Notes under the pieces: generated by a model | The model's database searches: none | Seen by the model: the letters and a program-made list of their open reading frames with translations, nothing else | Told to the model about the DNA's origin: nothing | Shown here: piece after piece, positions 16,886 through 24,374 of the stretch | How the letters are laid out: every line of letters starts with the position of its first letter | Numbering within the stretch: position 1 is the first letter of the stretch | Made by a program: the position numbers and the translations under genes | Origin: an uncultured Ignavibacteria bacterium | GTDB lineage: Bacteria; Bacteroidota; Ignavibacteria; Kapaibacteriales; Kapaibacteriaceae | NCBI GenBank assembly: GCA_903939735.1 | Contig: CAJAIA010000001.1 | Coordinates: forward strand, 1 to 39,168 | Length of the DNA stretch: 39,168 bases | Reading direction: 5' to 3'

Positions 16886-17396
16886 TACGTTTCTGACTGC
16901 GTCAAATGTGATCAGCATTGTGCGCGGAGTGATGACGATACCCATCGTCGTGGCACTCATGTCGCACGATCGCTGGCTCGCTGTCGTGCTCTGTTTGGTG
17001 GCTGCCATAACCGACTGGCTCGATGGGTTTGTAGCTCGACGGACGGGGACGGTAAGCGAGTGGGGGAAGGTTCTGGATCCCGTGGCCGATAAGATTCTCG
17101 TCGGTGCCGTTGTTGTGGTTCTGACCATCCAGGGGATCTTGCCTCCCTGGTTCGTGGCTGCCGTCATCCTGCGTGATGTTGTGATTCTCATGGGTGCCTG
17201 GTATGCGAAAACACGGTCTGCCGTGATCCTCCCTTCGTTGATGAGCGGGAAGCTCGCCGTATCGGCCATTGCCCTCGCCGGGGTCGTAAGTATGGCACTC
17301 GGTGAACCGTCATTCGCATTGATTATCGTGAGCTGTTGTGTTATGGCCGTATCTTTGTGGCAATACGCAATGAGACTCCATGGGCTTCTTCGATAA
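16863..17396 (+). CDS. pgsA: CDP-alcohol phosphatidyltransferase (PgsA-like)
   Basis: This 177-aa inner-membrane enzyme carries the complete CDP-alcohol phosphotransferase motif: D51, D54, G55, A58, R59, G68, D72 and D76 (DWLDGFVAR...GKVLDPVADK). PgsA joins CDP-diacylglycerol and glycerol-3-phosphate to make phosphatidylglycerol phosphate, the precursor of phosphatidylglycerol and cardiolipin. Five to six hydrophobic segments follow, as expected. The LDPVADK ending is typical of PgsA, although phosphatidylinositol-type or phosphatidylserine-type homologues share the core. The start at 16863 overlaps the symporter gene by 23 bp. An ATG 42 bp upstream is also in frame but adds an unlikely leader. 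The end overlaps ftsY by 17 bp. Confidence 0.9.
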   Translation: MSSQLPRDTFLTASNVISIVRGVMTIPIVVALMSHDRWLAVVLCLVAAITDWLDGFVARRTGTVSEWGKVLDPVADKILVGAVVVVLTIQGILPPWFVAAVILRDVVILMGAWYAKTRSAVILPSLMSGKLAVSAIALAGVVSMALGEPSFALIIVSCCVMAVSLWQYAMRLHGLLR

Positions 17397-18387
17397 ATTC
17401 AAGCAAAAAATTAGTGGTGTGACCGAGGCGCTCTCCTTTGATCGTCTCAAAGAAGGTCTGTCCAAAACCCGAGAATCCCTCGTCGGTAAGCTGCGCTCTG
17501 TGCTCTTTATGGGGCGCAAGATCGATGCACAACTTCTGAGTGAGATCGAAGAGATCCTCATTACATCGGACGTCGGTGTAACGACGACCGAGAAGATCAT
17601 CAGTAGGCTCACCGACCGCGTGAAGAAGGACAATATTCAGGAAGCTGAGCTCATTCTCGATGTCCTGAAGGAAGAAATCGCCGCTATGGTGGCACAGTCT
17701 CCTTCTGCGCAAAACGACGCGACATTCGCCATTGACGAGGCTACTAAGCCCCATGTCATTATGCTCATCGGAGTGAATGGTGTTGGCAAGACCACAACCA
17801 TTGGGAAGCTTGCACACAACTACAAGCGAGCCGGTCGCAGCGTCCTCATCGGCGCTGCCGATACATTCCGTGCAGCCGCAAACGAACAATTGGAAGTCTG
17901 GGCGCAACGAGCGGGTGTTGATATCGTCCAGCAGCAGCACGGTGCCGATCCTGCTGCTGTGGCATATGATACCTTGTCGGCAGCAAAAGCTCGAGGTACA
18001 GACGTTGTGATCATCGATACCGCAGGGCGTTTGCACAACAAACAAGGACTCATGCAGGAGCTCGAGAAGATCGGTCGTGTCATGAAGAAGATCCAGCCGG
18101 ACGCTCCTCACGACATCTTCTTGGCGCTCGACGCCACAACGGGTCAGAACGCCCTCCAGCAGGCGAAGGAGTTCACCAAGGTGGCCCCCATAACAGGTAT
18201 TATCCTGACCAAGCTTGACGGCACGGCCAAGGGCGGGGCGGTTTTGGCAATTACTGATGCAATGCAGATCCCAGTACGTTATATTGGGGTGGGCGAGCGG
18301 ATCGACGACCTCCAGGTTTTTGATGCGAGCGCGTTCGTAGAGGCGATGTTCTCTGACGCCGCTTCCGACGAACCAGCAGGACAATAG
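17380..18387 (+). CDS. ftsY: Signal recognition particle receptor FtsY
   Basis: FtsY is the membrane-associated GTPase that receives ribosome-nascent chain-SRP complexes for co-translational insertion of membrane proteins. The 335-aa protein has an N domain (about 20-110, helical). The NG GTPase motifs are G1 GVNGVGKTTT (131-140), DTFRAAA, DTAGR and TKLDGTAKGG. The C-terminal GVGERIDDLQVF is also characteristic. The acidic A domain found in E. coli is missing, as in many bacteria, and the N-terminus MGFFDKFKQKI is a short amphipathic membrane-binding helix. It overlaps pgsA by 17 bp. SRP's Ffh is not in the window. Confidence 0.97.
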   Translation: MGFFDKFKQKISGVTEALSFDRLKEGLSKTRESLVGKLRSVLFMGRKIDAQLLSEIEEILITSDVGVTTTEKIISRLTDRVKKDNIQEAELILDVLKEEIAAMVAQSPSAQNDATFAIDEATKPHVIMLIGVNGVGKTTTIGKLAHNYKRAGRSVLIGAADTFRAAANEQLEVWAQRAGVDIVQQQHGADPAAVAYDTLSAAKARGTDVVIIDTAGRLHNKQGLMQELEKIGRVMKKIQPDAPHDIFLALDATTGQNALQQAKEFTKVAPITGIILTKLDGTAKGGAVLAITDAMQIPVRYIGVGERIDDLQVFDASAFVEAMFSDAASDEPAGQ

Positions 18388-18416
18388 GGGGCTATTCTCC
18401 ACGATGGGAGCGACAC

Positions 18417-18695
18417 ATGGATGCGAATGTGATCGCAGGTTTAACGTATTACGCAACGCTATGCCTCGGCGTAGGCGCTAGGGTGTTTCGTCGCCGTTTT
18501 GGTGTCTGGCATCATGTGATGTTCGGATGTTCATGCATTACACTCGCAGTGGCCGTGATTCTCAATCCATCACCCATACATGTTCTTCCCGCAATCGCAC
18601 TCCTCGTTCTCCCCGCCACACGCCCGCAACAGTCACGCGTGCATGATCTTGTGGCTACGATTGGTGCCATCTCTGCGATCTTTCTCATCCTGTAG
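18417..18695 (+). CDS. Small integral membrane protein, unknown function
   Basis: This 92-aa protein was not recognised. It has about three hydrophobic segments (roughly residues 5-22, 33-50 and 52-65, with another at the very end), separated by short basic loops (RVFRRRFG, RPQQSRVHD). It ends in IFLIL. A GGAG lies 7 nt before the ATG, and that GGAG can pair with CTCC at 18397-18400, which might weakly mask the site. It starts 29 bp after ftsY and is followed 11 bp later by another unknown membrane protein. Size, codon use and a good ribosome binding site support a real gene. Confidence 0.65.
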   Translation: MDANVIAGLTYYATLCLGVGARVFRRRFGVWHHVMFGCSCITLAVAVILNPSPIHVLPAIALLVLPATRPQQSRVHDLVATIGAISAIFLIL

Positions 18696-18706
18696 TCTGT
18701 ATTTGC

Positions 18707-19219
18707 ATGTCTAAGGCAGAAGGTTCGCGCATCCCGCACGCGCGGTGGATTGTCCTCATCCTTGCGCTTGTTGCCGTGGTATATCTCGGAATGGTGCTAT
18801 GGAAGTTGTTCAATGAAGCAAACATGGCCTTCGGTCTCCTTGGCACTGAACAGCAGGGGATTGAGCGCTTGATCACAGCGCGTGAGCACACTGACCCCGA
18901 TGTCGATACCGTACTCACACCACGCCAGATCTCTGTTCTTCTCGACATTGCCGAGGACGTCTCGCGTCTAACTCCCGGTGCTGATCTGGCACAGCGAACC
19001 CGCCAGATACTTGTGCAACGGTTGAATGCGTCCTCGATGACACTTGCTGAGTACCGTCGTGCACGAACACGCATCGAGCACTTCCTCATCGAGAAGCCAC
19101 GCAGGAATCAGCCAGACTCCCTAACTGCGGATCGTATGGCCGTGGTTCTGCCGCGATTCAAGCAGGTTGCACGCTTTTTCAAAGAGCATCAAGACAGCAT
19201 TGGGTTAGCACCATTCTGA
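18707..19219 (+). CDS. Single-pass membrane protein with helical C-terminal part, unknown function
   Basis: This 170-aa protein is not recognised. Residues 1-13 are polar, residues 14-33 (WIVLILALVAVVYLGMVLWK) form one membrane span, and the rest is predicted helical and charged. A block reading LTPRQISVLLDIAEDVSRL is near residue 65, and EYRRARTRIEHFL near 118. No cysteine or catalytic motif stands out. The N-in, C-out topology that the flanking charges suggest would put the soluble part in the periplasm. The gene sits between a small membrane protein and four exported proteins and may serve them, but that is inference from position only. Confidence 0.68.
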   Translation: MSKAEGSRIPHARWIVLILALVAVVYLGMVLWKLFNEANMAFGLLGTEQQGIERLITAREHTDPDVDTVLTPRQISVLLDIAEDVSRLTPGADLAQRTRQILVQRLNASSMTLAEYRRARTRIEHFLIEKPRRNQPDSLTADRMAVVLPRFKQVARFFKEHQDSIGLAPF

Positions 19220-19256
19220 GCTGTCACGTTCTGCTGCTGTCGTCCCTCAGTAGAGC

Positions 19257-19988
19257 ATGCGCACGTTTGCTCTCTGCACCCTTGTTTTCATTCTCTGCTC
19301 GGCGTCTAGTCTCGCACAGGTAGGCTTCGGTCTTCAGATTGCGATTGACGACGAGCTTGTTGCCGATGGTTGGTACACCATCACGCTCCGATTCTATGAT
19401 AACATCGGAGCCACGCAACCGCTTGCCACTGAAGCTGTACCTGGACGTTTCTTGGGTGGCAGATGCGTATTGGTTGCCGGACTCAGTGTGGAGCTTCCAC
19501 CTGAGTTTCTTGAGAACACGACGAGCGCAATAGGTTATGCTCTTGATGGGGCAGACGAGCGAGTTCCACGATTGAGCTTACCGGCGCAGGCCTATGCAGT
19601 TCTCGCGTCACGCGCGCGCATCGCCGATGCCCTTAGTCCTACGTTCACAGGACTCGTCACATCAATCAACGAACTGGCAGGTCCTATAACACTGTCGGCC
19701 GGTTCTGGAATCGACATTGACCGTGCTGGATCAACGTTGGTGATTCAACAGAAACGTCAGCTACTTGCTCACGGCCAAGTGCGCAGTGATAGCTGCGACC
19801 ATGTCTTTCGTATCAATCCAGGTATCGCGATTACTGATCGTATGCGTGTCACGGCGCAGCTCGTCAACAGCACTACGCATATCACGGTTGCAACAGCAAT
19901 CGATGTGACGAACGGCATACTCATCATCACAACAGCAGCACCGCTTCTCCCAACAGAGACGATACTCTGGGAACTACGGAACGAATAA
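19257..19988 (+). CDS. Exported fibre-like protein with C-terminal beta domain (first of three)
   Basis: This 243-aa protein starts with a signal peptide (MRTFALCTLVFILCSASSLA, cut before QVGFG). A beta domain (about 22-110) leads to a short A-rich helix, YAVLASRARIADAL (about 112-125). A phrase common in phage tail-fibre-like and bacterial surface proteins follows (FTGLVTSINELAGPITLSAGSG, about 128-150). The last 75 residues match the end of the next gene's product (IT...N...I.V....VN..I.I.T..PL...I.W.L). No type IX sorting domain or lipobox is present. The ribosome binding site is weak. It lies 37 bp after the previous gene and 36 bp before the next start. It is likely a surface or periplasmic structural protein. 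Confidence 0.75.
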   Translation: MRTFALCTLVFILCSASSLAQVGFGLQIAIDDELVADGWYTITLRFYDNIGATQPLATEAVPGRFLGGRCVLVAGLSVELPPEFLENTTSAIGYALDGADERVPRLSLPAQAYAVLASRARIADALSPTFTGLVTSINELAGPITLSAGSGIDIDRAGSTLVIQQKRQLLAHGQVRSDSCDHVFRINPGIAITDRMRVTAQLVNSTTHITVATAIDVTNGILIITTAAPLLPTETILWELRNE

Positions 19989-20024
19989 GTGATCATCTCT
20001 CTCACCACCATCAAGGGACGTTCT

Positions 20025-20933
20025 ATGCAACGCATGCTCAACATTCTCGCCATCATCACAGCGATAGTCCTCCTCGTGAATGGACAACATCGCTTGATGG
20101 CACAAAGTCAAACGACTGGTACGCTCAACCTGCGAAACACGCAACCATCGACTGTTTCACTATCAATTCCCCAAACGGGTGTTGCAGGTTATACGCTCTT
20201 ACTTCCTGCGCAGCAAGGGTCTGCAGGACAAGTGCTGACGGTTGCTACTGTTACAACCGGACAGTCAAACCTGACATGGAGCGACGCAGCCTACTGGGGT
20301 CTGGCCGGCTCATCGATCGTAAAGGGCGGAACAGCCTCTGGTGAACAATACCTCGGAACATCAAACGAGCAGGATCTTGTGCTCGCAACGAACGGTGTTG
20401 AACGACTTCGCATCAATGGTGCCGCTGGACCTCGACAGGGCTTCATTGGTATAGCGACTGCAACGCCCAATGCGCCGGTTGATCTCGGCGCAACTGTTCT
20501 GCTGTCAAATTCCGGCTCGGCAACAGAACTACGTTTTGCGGAGCCCTTTAGCTCCGGCACTAACTTCACGTCGTTCAAAGCTCGCGAGCAGGCACAGGAT
20601 ATCACCTATACTCTCCCAGGTGCAGCGCCTACATCGGACGGTATGGTACTGACGAGTTCCACGGGTGGAGATCTGCAATGGCGTAGGCCCCTTGCGGATG
20701 TGCGACGTGGCGTGTTTACTCCAGCCATCGGTGCCTTTGTGCACGTCATTGCTGTCGGCACAGACATCACCTCTGGATCCATACCGCTCATCACAATGAT
20801 GAATCCGGCAGGTACGACGATTGGACTGAGCGTCACTGGCGTTGATGACGTCAACGACACGTTCACCGTCGAGACATCCGTTCCGCTCGGTGCGGCCGAT
20901 CGCATCGCCTGGATGATTGTCCAACCGAACTAA
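20025..20933 (+). CDS. Exported tail-fibre-like surface protein (second of three)
   Basis: This 302-aa protein has a signal peptide (MQRMLNILAIITAIVLLVNG, likely cut after LMAQS). It contains the Bacteroidota fibre signature YLGTSNEQDLVLATNGVERL (near residue 105), followed by GFIGIATATPNAPVDLG. A repeated unit occurs at about 50-85 and 195-230 (YTL-LP...G..VL......L.W). The last 75 residues resemble the C-terminus of the preceding gene's product. An earlier in-frame GTG at 19989 would add 12 polar residues before the signal peptide. The ATG at 20025, with AGGGA 8 nt upstream, is preferred. Similar motifs occur in phage tail fibres and in surface proteins of this phylum; no other prophage genes are near, so a host surface role is favoured. 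Confidence 0.78.
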   Translation: MQRMLNILAIITAIVLLVNGQHRLMAQSQTTGTLNLRNTQPSTVSLSIPQTGVAGYTLLLPAQQGSAGQVLTVATVTTGQSNLTWSDAAYWGLAGSSIVKGGTASGEQYLGTSNEQDLVLATNGVERLRINGAAGPRQGFIGIATATPNAPVDLGATVLLSNSGSATELRFAEPFSSGTNFTSFKAREQAQDITYTLPGAAPTSDGMVLTSSTGGDLQWRRPLADVRRGVFTPAIGAFVHVIAVGTDITSGSIPLITMMNPAGTTIGLSVTGVDDVNDTFTVETSVPLGAADRIAWMIVQPN

Positions 20934-20936
20934 CAC

Positions 20937-22352
20937 ATGCTGCTCGTTGCCTTCATACTTGCACTTCTCCCATGCAGCGTGCGACTGTCTGCACAGGGAT
21001 TAAGTACGAGCCGTGTTGAGTCATCAGCGAATGCACCCCTCGTGATTGCTCAACGTGCACCTGCGGGAATGCCGATCCGCATTCTCGCTGGTGCAGGCGG
21101 TTTGACGCGTGCTCTTGAGATCGACGGAACAGGAGGTACGTGGCTTCGAGGTCCAGTGAGTATCGGTGCGCTCACGGGAGCAGCACCACTCGAAGTCATG
21201 CGACTTTCAACGATAGCTGCAACTGACGGCAAAGGAATGGTCGTCTCACTCAATGGGTGTTCAACGAGCAGCGGCGTTGTCATCGCCGACATCGGCATGA
21301 CAGGTTCCGACCATGCTGGTATGGTGCTTTCGTCGGCAGCCAATGGTGTTGGTACCGGACTACGCATAGGAGGTCCATCAGGCGCAAACCGACCGACACT
21401 TGCCACGGGTATCGATATCACGGGTGGAGTGGGGATGAGGTACAATGCCCTTTCAAGCGGTACAGGTACTGCCCTCGATATCGGTGGATCTGTCCCACCA
21501 CGGCGCGGGATGGAAGTCGTAGCAGCTGGTTCGGATCATATCGGTGTGATTGCACACGCCAATACACTCGGTGTGGGTCTTGTCGGCTCGTCTCGCTCGC
21601 TATCATACCCGACGGTCGGCCCATTTGCTCGGATCGGTGTCGTAGGACATAGCGCAACGAATTCCGCCGTAAGTATGGATTCGAGCACCGGTATGCTAGG
21701 CATAGGAATTCGAGGTGGCACGAGTGGTGCGGCAACGGTCACGATCGGTGTCCACGGGATAGGAGATCTTCGTTCAGGATCATCAACGGGTATGGCTGTC
21801 GGTGTGCTGGGGCGCGCCCTCCAGAACGACAATTCCGGAGGTCTTTTGATCGGCGGATTACTCAGATCATCCACAAGCGGCTACGCGATCGTCGCCGATG
21901 GTGATGTGTATCTCGGAGGTGCAAGCGACGAGCGCCCGAGCGAACTTTCACGACCGTCGCTTGCGCTGCAATCAGCGGCACCGACAACGCACGTGTTTAA
22001 CCTCCGTGTAACTGGCATGCACCAGCTTCGTGCAATCAGTATCGTGCCCTCAAACGGCACCATCAACATCACCGCAGCAGGAAGCGTAGTCGACTGTGGT
22101 GATCGTTCCGCGCAGCGCATCACTGGTCCATTCGGAGCTCGCATTATCGGTATCACACCCGTTGGTAACGGACGTCTTGTGCAGCTATGTAACACGGGAA
22201 CACAGGACATGGTTTTGGTGCATGACGATCAGACGGCTCCAATTCAAACGCGGCTTCAGCTCGCGCGAGAAGTCGATGGTGTTATCCCGAGTTCAGCATG
22301 TATTTGGTTGTGGTACGACGATGAGGTAGACCGATGGCGACACATTCAATGA
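20937..22352 (+). CDS. Exported Gly/Ser-rich repeat protein with tail-spike-like C-terminus (third of three)
   Basis: This 471-aa protein begins with a signal peptide (MLLVAFILALLPCSVRLSAQ). The middle (about 80-330) is built of short Gly-rich repeats of the kind G.G..I.G or G.GV.G.S (for example GTGLRIGG, GTALDIGG, GVIAHANTLGVGLVGSS, GIGIRGG, GVLGRA), as in stacked beta-roll or beta-helix stalks. The last 100 residues resemble tail-fibre/appendage caps: ...GRLVQLCNTGTQDMVLVHDD, then ...IWLWYDDEVDRWRHI at the very end. No type IX domain is seen. The gene begins 3 bp after the previous stop and overlaps the next gene by 19 bp, so the exported proteins form one unit. A surface fibre or adhesin is the most likely role. 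Confidence 0.78.
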   Translation: MLLVAFILALLPCSVRLSAQGLSTSRVESSANAPLVIAQRAPAGMPIRILAGAGGLTRALEIDGTGGTWLRGPVSIGALTGAAPLEVMRLSTIAATDGKGMVVSLNGCSTSSGVVIADIGMTGSDHAGMVLSSAANGVGTGLRIGGPSGANRPTLATGIDITGGVGMRYNALSSGTGTALDIGGSVPPRRGMEVVAAGSDHIGVIAHANTLGVGLVGSSRSLSYPTVGPFARIGVVGHSATNSAVSMDSSTGMLGIGIRGGTSGAATVTIGVHGIGDLRSGSSTGMAVGVLGRALQNDNSGGLLIGGLLRSSTSGYAIVADGDVYLGGASDERPSELSRPSLALQSAAPTTHVFNLRVTGMHQLRAISIVPSNGTINITAAGSVVDCGDRSAQRITGPFGARIIGITPVGNGRLVQLCNTGTQDMVLVHDDQTAPIQTRLQLAREVDGVIPSSACIWLWYDDEVDRWRHIQ

Positions 22353-24373
22353 TCTGTACATACATGATGCACGTACTTGCTCTTGCGATGCTATGTGCCG
22401 CGCCATGCCTAGCTAGTAGTGATCCACATCACCAACGAGCGTGCCGCATTGTAGACCTTGATTCATGCGCTGGTATTGCTCGTGTCGCGATACCGTCCTT
22501 CTTCCGCTCAGGTGACACGGTCGTGATCATGCAGACGCAGTCGATCGATGCACGTCTGACGGGGGCCCTTGAGTGGAACGTCGTTGATACGCTCGTTGGA
22601 TCTGCGCTGCACCTGCGGTACGTCCTCCAGGGTCGGTACGATCCGCAAGGTGAACTCCAGGTGATCAAGGCAATCACAACACCTTCACGTGATGCCCTGT
22701 CTGCCATCACCGTTTCACCGTGGAATGGTCAGCATGGCGGTGTCCTCGCTGTGATCAGTCGTGATACGCTTCTACTTGACGGCAGTATCTCGGCATCAGG
22801 TGTAGGGTATCGTGGCGGCGTACAACTCTACAACGCACGTGATACAGCCGAAGAGCAGATCTCGACAACCACCGAGGGCATTGTTCCGTCGCGGAATGGA
22901 CAGGCACGCAACGGAGGTGGACATGGAGGGTCGCACGTGGCGCGCGGAGGACGTGGAGGATTGACGACGGATGCGTTTCCAATTGTTGATGTCCAGACAT
23001 CAACGGACGTCATTGAGACGCGCGATACATCGCGCTGTCGAGCGTTTATGGGCAGCGGAGGCGGCTACGGACATCAAAATGATCTTCGGGGTGGGCGAGG
23101 AGGAAACGGGGGTGGCGTTGTGATTCTCTCTGCGCCGGCGATAGTTGCCACACAGCGTGCATCGATAGATGCATCTGGTAGCGATGGCGGCGATGCTCAA
23201 CAGGATGGCGCGGGTGGAGGTGGTTCAGGTGGTACGATCATGCTCCTTGCAGATACGATCATTGGTGCATTGCGCTGTGATGTATCAGGCGGTATCGGTG
23301 GCACTGCACGTGGTACGATCTTTCGCTACGGACCCGGGGGTGGTGGATCGGGAGGACTTTTGCATGTAGCACATTATGGTCTGCTCAACGCAATCCGACT
23401 TCAGCGCGACGGTGGAGGCGAGGGGCGATCATTACGTGAGGATGGATTGCCACCAGTCACACACAATGCCACGCCCGGTGAAGAAGGTGTGATTCGCGTT
23501 CATCCGTGGAAGCTCCTGCATTCTCGATCAGAGTATGCTGCACGCACGCTCATTGCGCGTGACACCACGATCGACGGAGTTGTATACACGCGAATCACTA
23601 CGCTTCATGGGACGCCTCTTCGATGGTACACCGATGGTGAGCCAACAGATGGATCCTCCGAGCTTCTGATACCCTCCGACGCAAGAGTTCGATTGGTGGA
23701 AGCCGACGTTCTTCTCAATGGTTGCATCGCACGTATCGCGATCGATCTACCACAGCAACCGAACAACGAAGATGGCATTCGCATATCGATGGATAATGTC
23801 CGAGCAGATGCTGGAGACACCATCGCGCTCTTTGTCCGCATTGAACGTATCACGTCGCGAGCCACGCTCAAAGGTAGTGTCTACCTCCGCCTGTACCAAC
23901 CCGTCGTTCTCCCATTGAAGGAGCGTGATCGCCGTCGCTCTCGCTACGCAACCGTTGAACTTCCATTCACTCTTGCGAGCGATGCCCAGCGTACGTTTCG
24001 CCGTGTTGAAGCAATAGCCCTGCTAGGTGATTCATCATCGGTGCAGATGAGCATCGATAGTGTAGCCATCTCTCCTGGCGCTACGACAGTTGAACTGCAG
24101 CACGGACGACTCACACTGAATGATATCTGCGACACGCAGGGCAGTCGATTGTTTGACCACGCTACTGGGTTCAGCATACAGGGAAGGGAAGTCAGAATCC
24201 GCGGCGACGACGCAGTGATCACGGATGTGACCGGACGCATTCTTTGCACACTTCAACCTGACGCATCCGGATGGATGAAGGGGACTGTGCCTCAGACATT
24301 TCGCGGTATGTGCTTTGTGACTGTCACAACACACGGACGTATACACACACGTACTGTCCTTGTCGGTGACTGA
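22334..24373 (+). CDS. Gly-rich secreted protein with type IX (Por) C-terminal sorting domain
   Basis: This 679-aa protein has a signal peptide (ending around CLASS, residue 29). An N-terminal beta part carries two cysteines (C37, C45: CRIVDLDSCAG). A Gly-rich section of about 134-342 contains three imperfect repeats of the form GG.V/I-L..-D.I/L....-D.SG/ASG..GG (for example GGVLAVISRDTLLLDGSISA and GSGGTIMLLADTI). A second beta part follows (350-600). The last 65 residues (VRIRGDDAVITDVTGRIL ... RTVLVGD) have the strand pattern of a type IX secretion sorting domain. It should therefore be exported across both membranes and anchored or released at the surface. GAGG lies 8 nt before the ATG at 22334, which overlaps the previous gene by 19 bp. 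Its last codon is one base from the stop of the convergent cytochrome gene. Confidence 0.82.
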   Translation: MATHSMICTYMMHVLALAMLCAAPCLASSDPHHQRACRIVDLDSCAGIARVAIPSFFRSGDTVVIMQTQSIDARLTGALEWNVVDTLVGSALHLRYVLQGRYDPQGELQVIKAITTPSRDALSAITVSPWNGQHGGVLAVISRDTLLLDGSISASGVGYRGGVQLYNARDTAEEQISTTTEGIVPSRNGQARNGGGHGGSHVARGGRGGLTTDAFPIVDVQTSTDVIETRDTSRCRAFMGSGGGYGHQNDLRGGRGGNGGGVVILSAPAIVATQRASIDASGSDGGDAQQDGAGGGGSGGTIMLLADTIIGALRCDVSGGIGGTARGTIFRYGPGGGGSGGLLHVAHYGLLNAIRLQRDGGGEGRSLREDGLPPVTHNATPGEEGVIRVHPWKLLHSRSEYAARTLIARDTTIDGVVYTRITTLHGTPLRWYTDGEPTDGSSELLIPSDARVRLVEADVLLNGCIARIAIDLPQQPNNEDGIRISMDNVRADAGDTIALFVRIERITSRATLKGSVYLRLYQPVVLPLKERDRRRSRYATVELPFTLASDAQRTFRRVEAIALLGDSSSVQMSIDSVAISPGATTVELQHGRLTLNDICDTQGSRLFDHATGFSIQGREVRIRGDDAVITDVTGRILCTLQPDASGWMKGTVPQTFRGMCFVTVTTHGRIHTRTVLVGD

Positions 24374-24374
24374 T

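Noticed and set aside
17341-18456. 371-codon open frame antisense to ftsY
   Set aside because: ftsY is complete with all GTPase motifs on the plus strand. The reverse frame has no recognisable features and is an effect of codon bias.
19257-22352. Remnant prophage, because of tail-fibre-like motifs
   Set aside because: All three proteins have Sec signal peptides, which phage fibres lack. No structural, packaging, lysis or integrase gene or attachment repeat is nearby.
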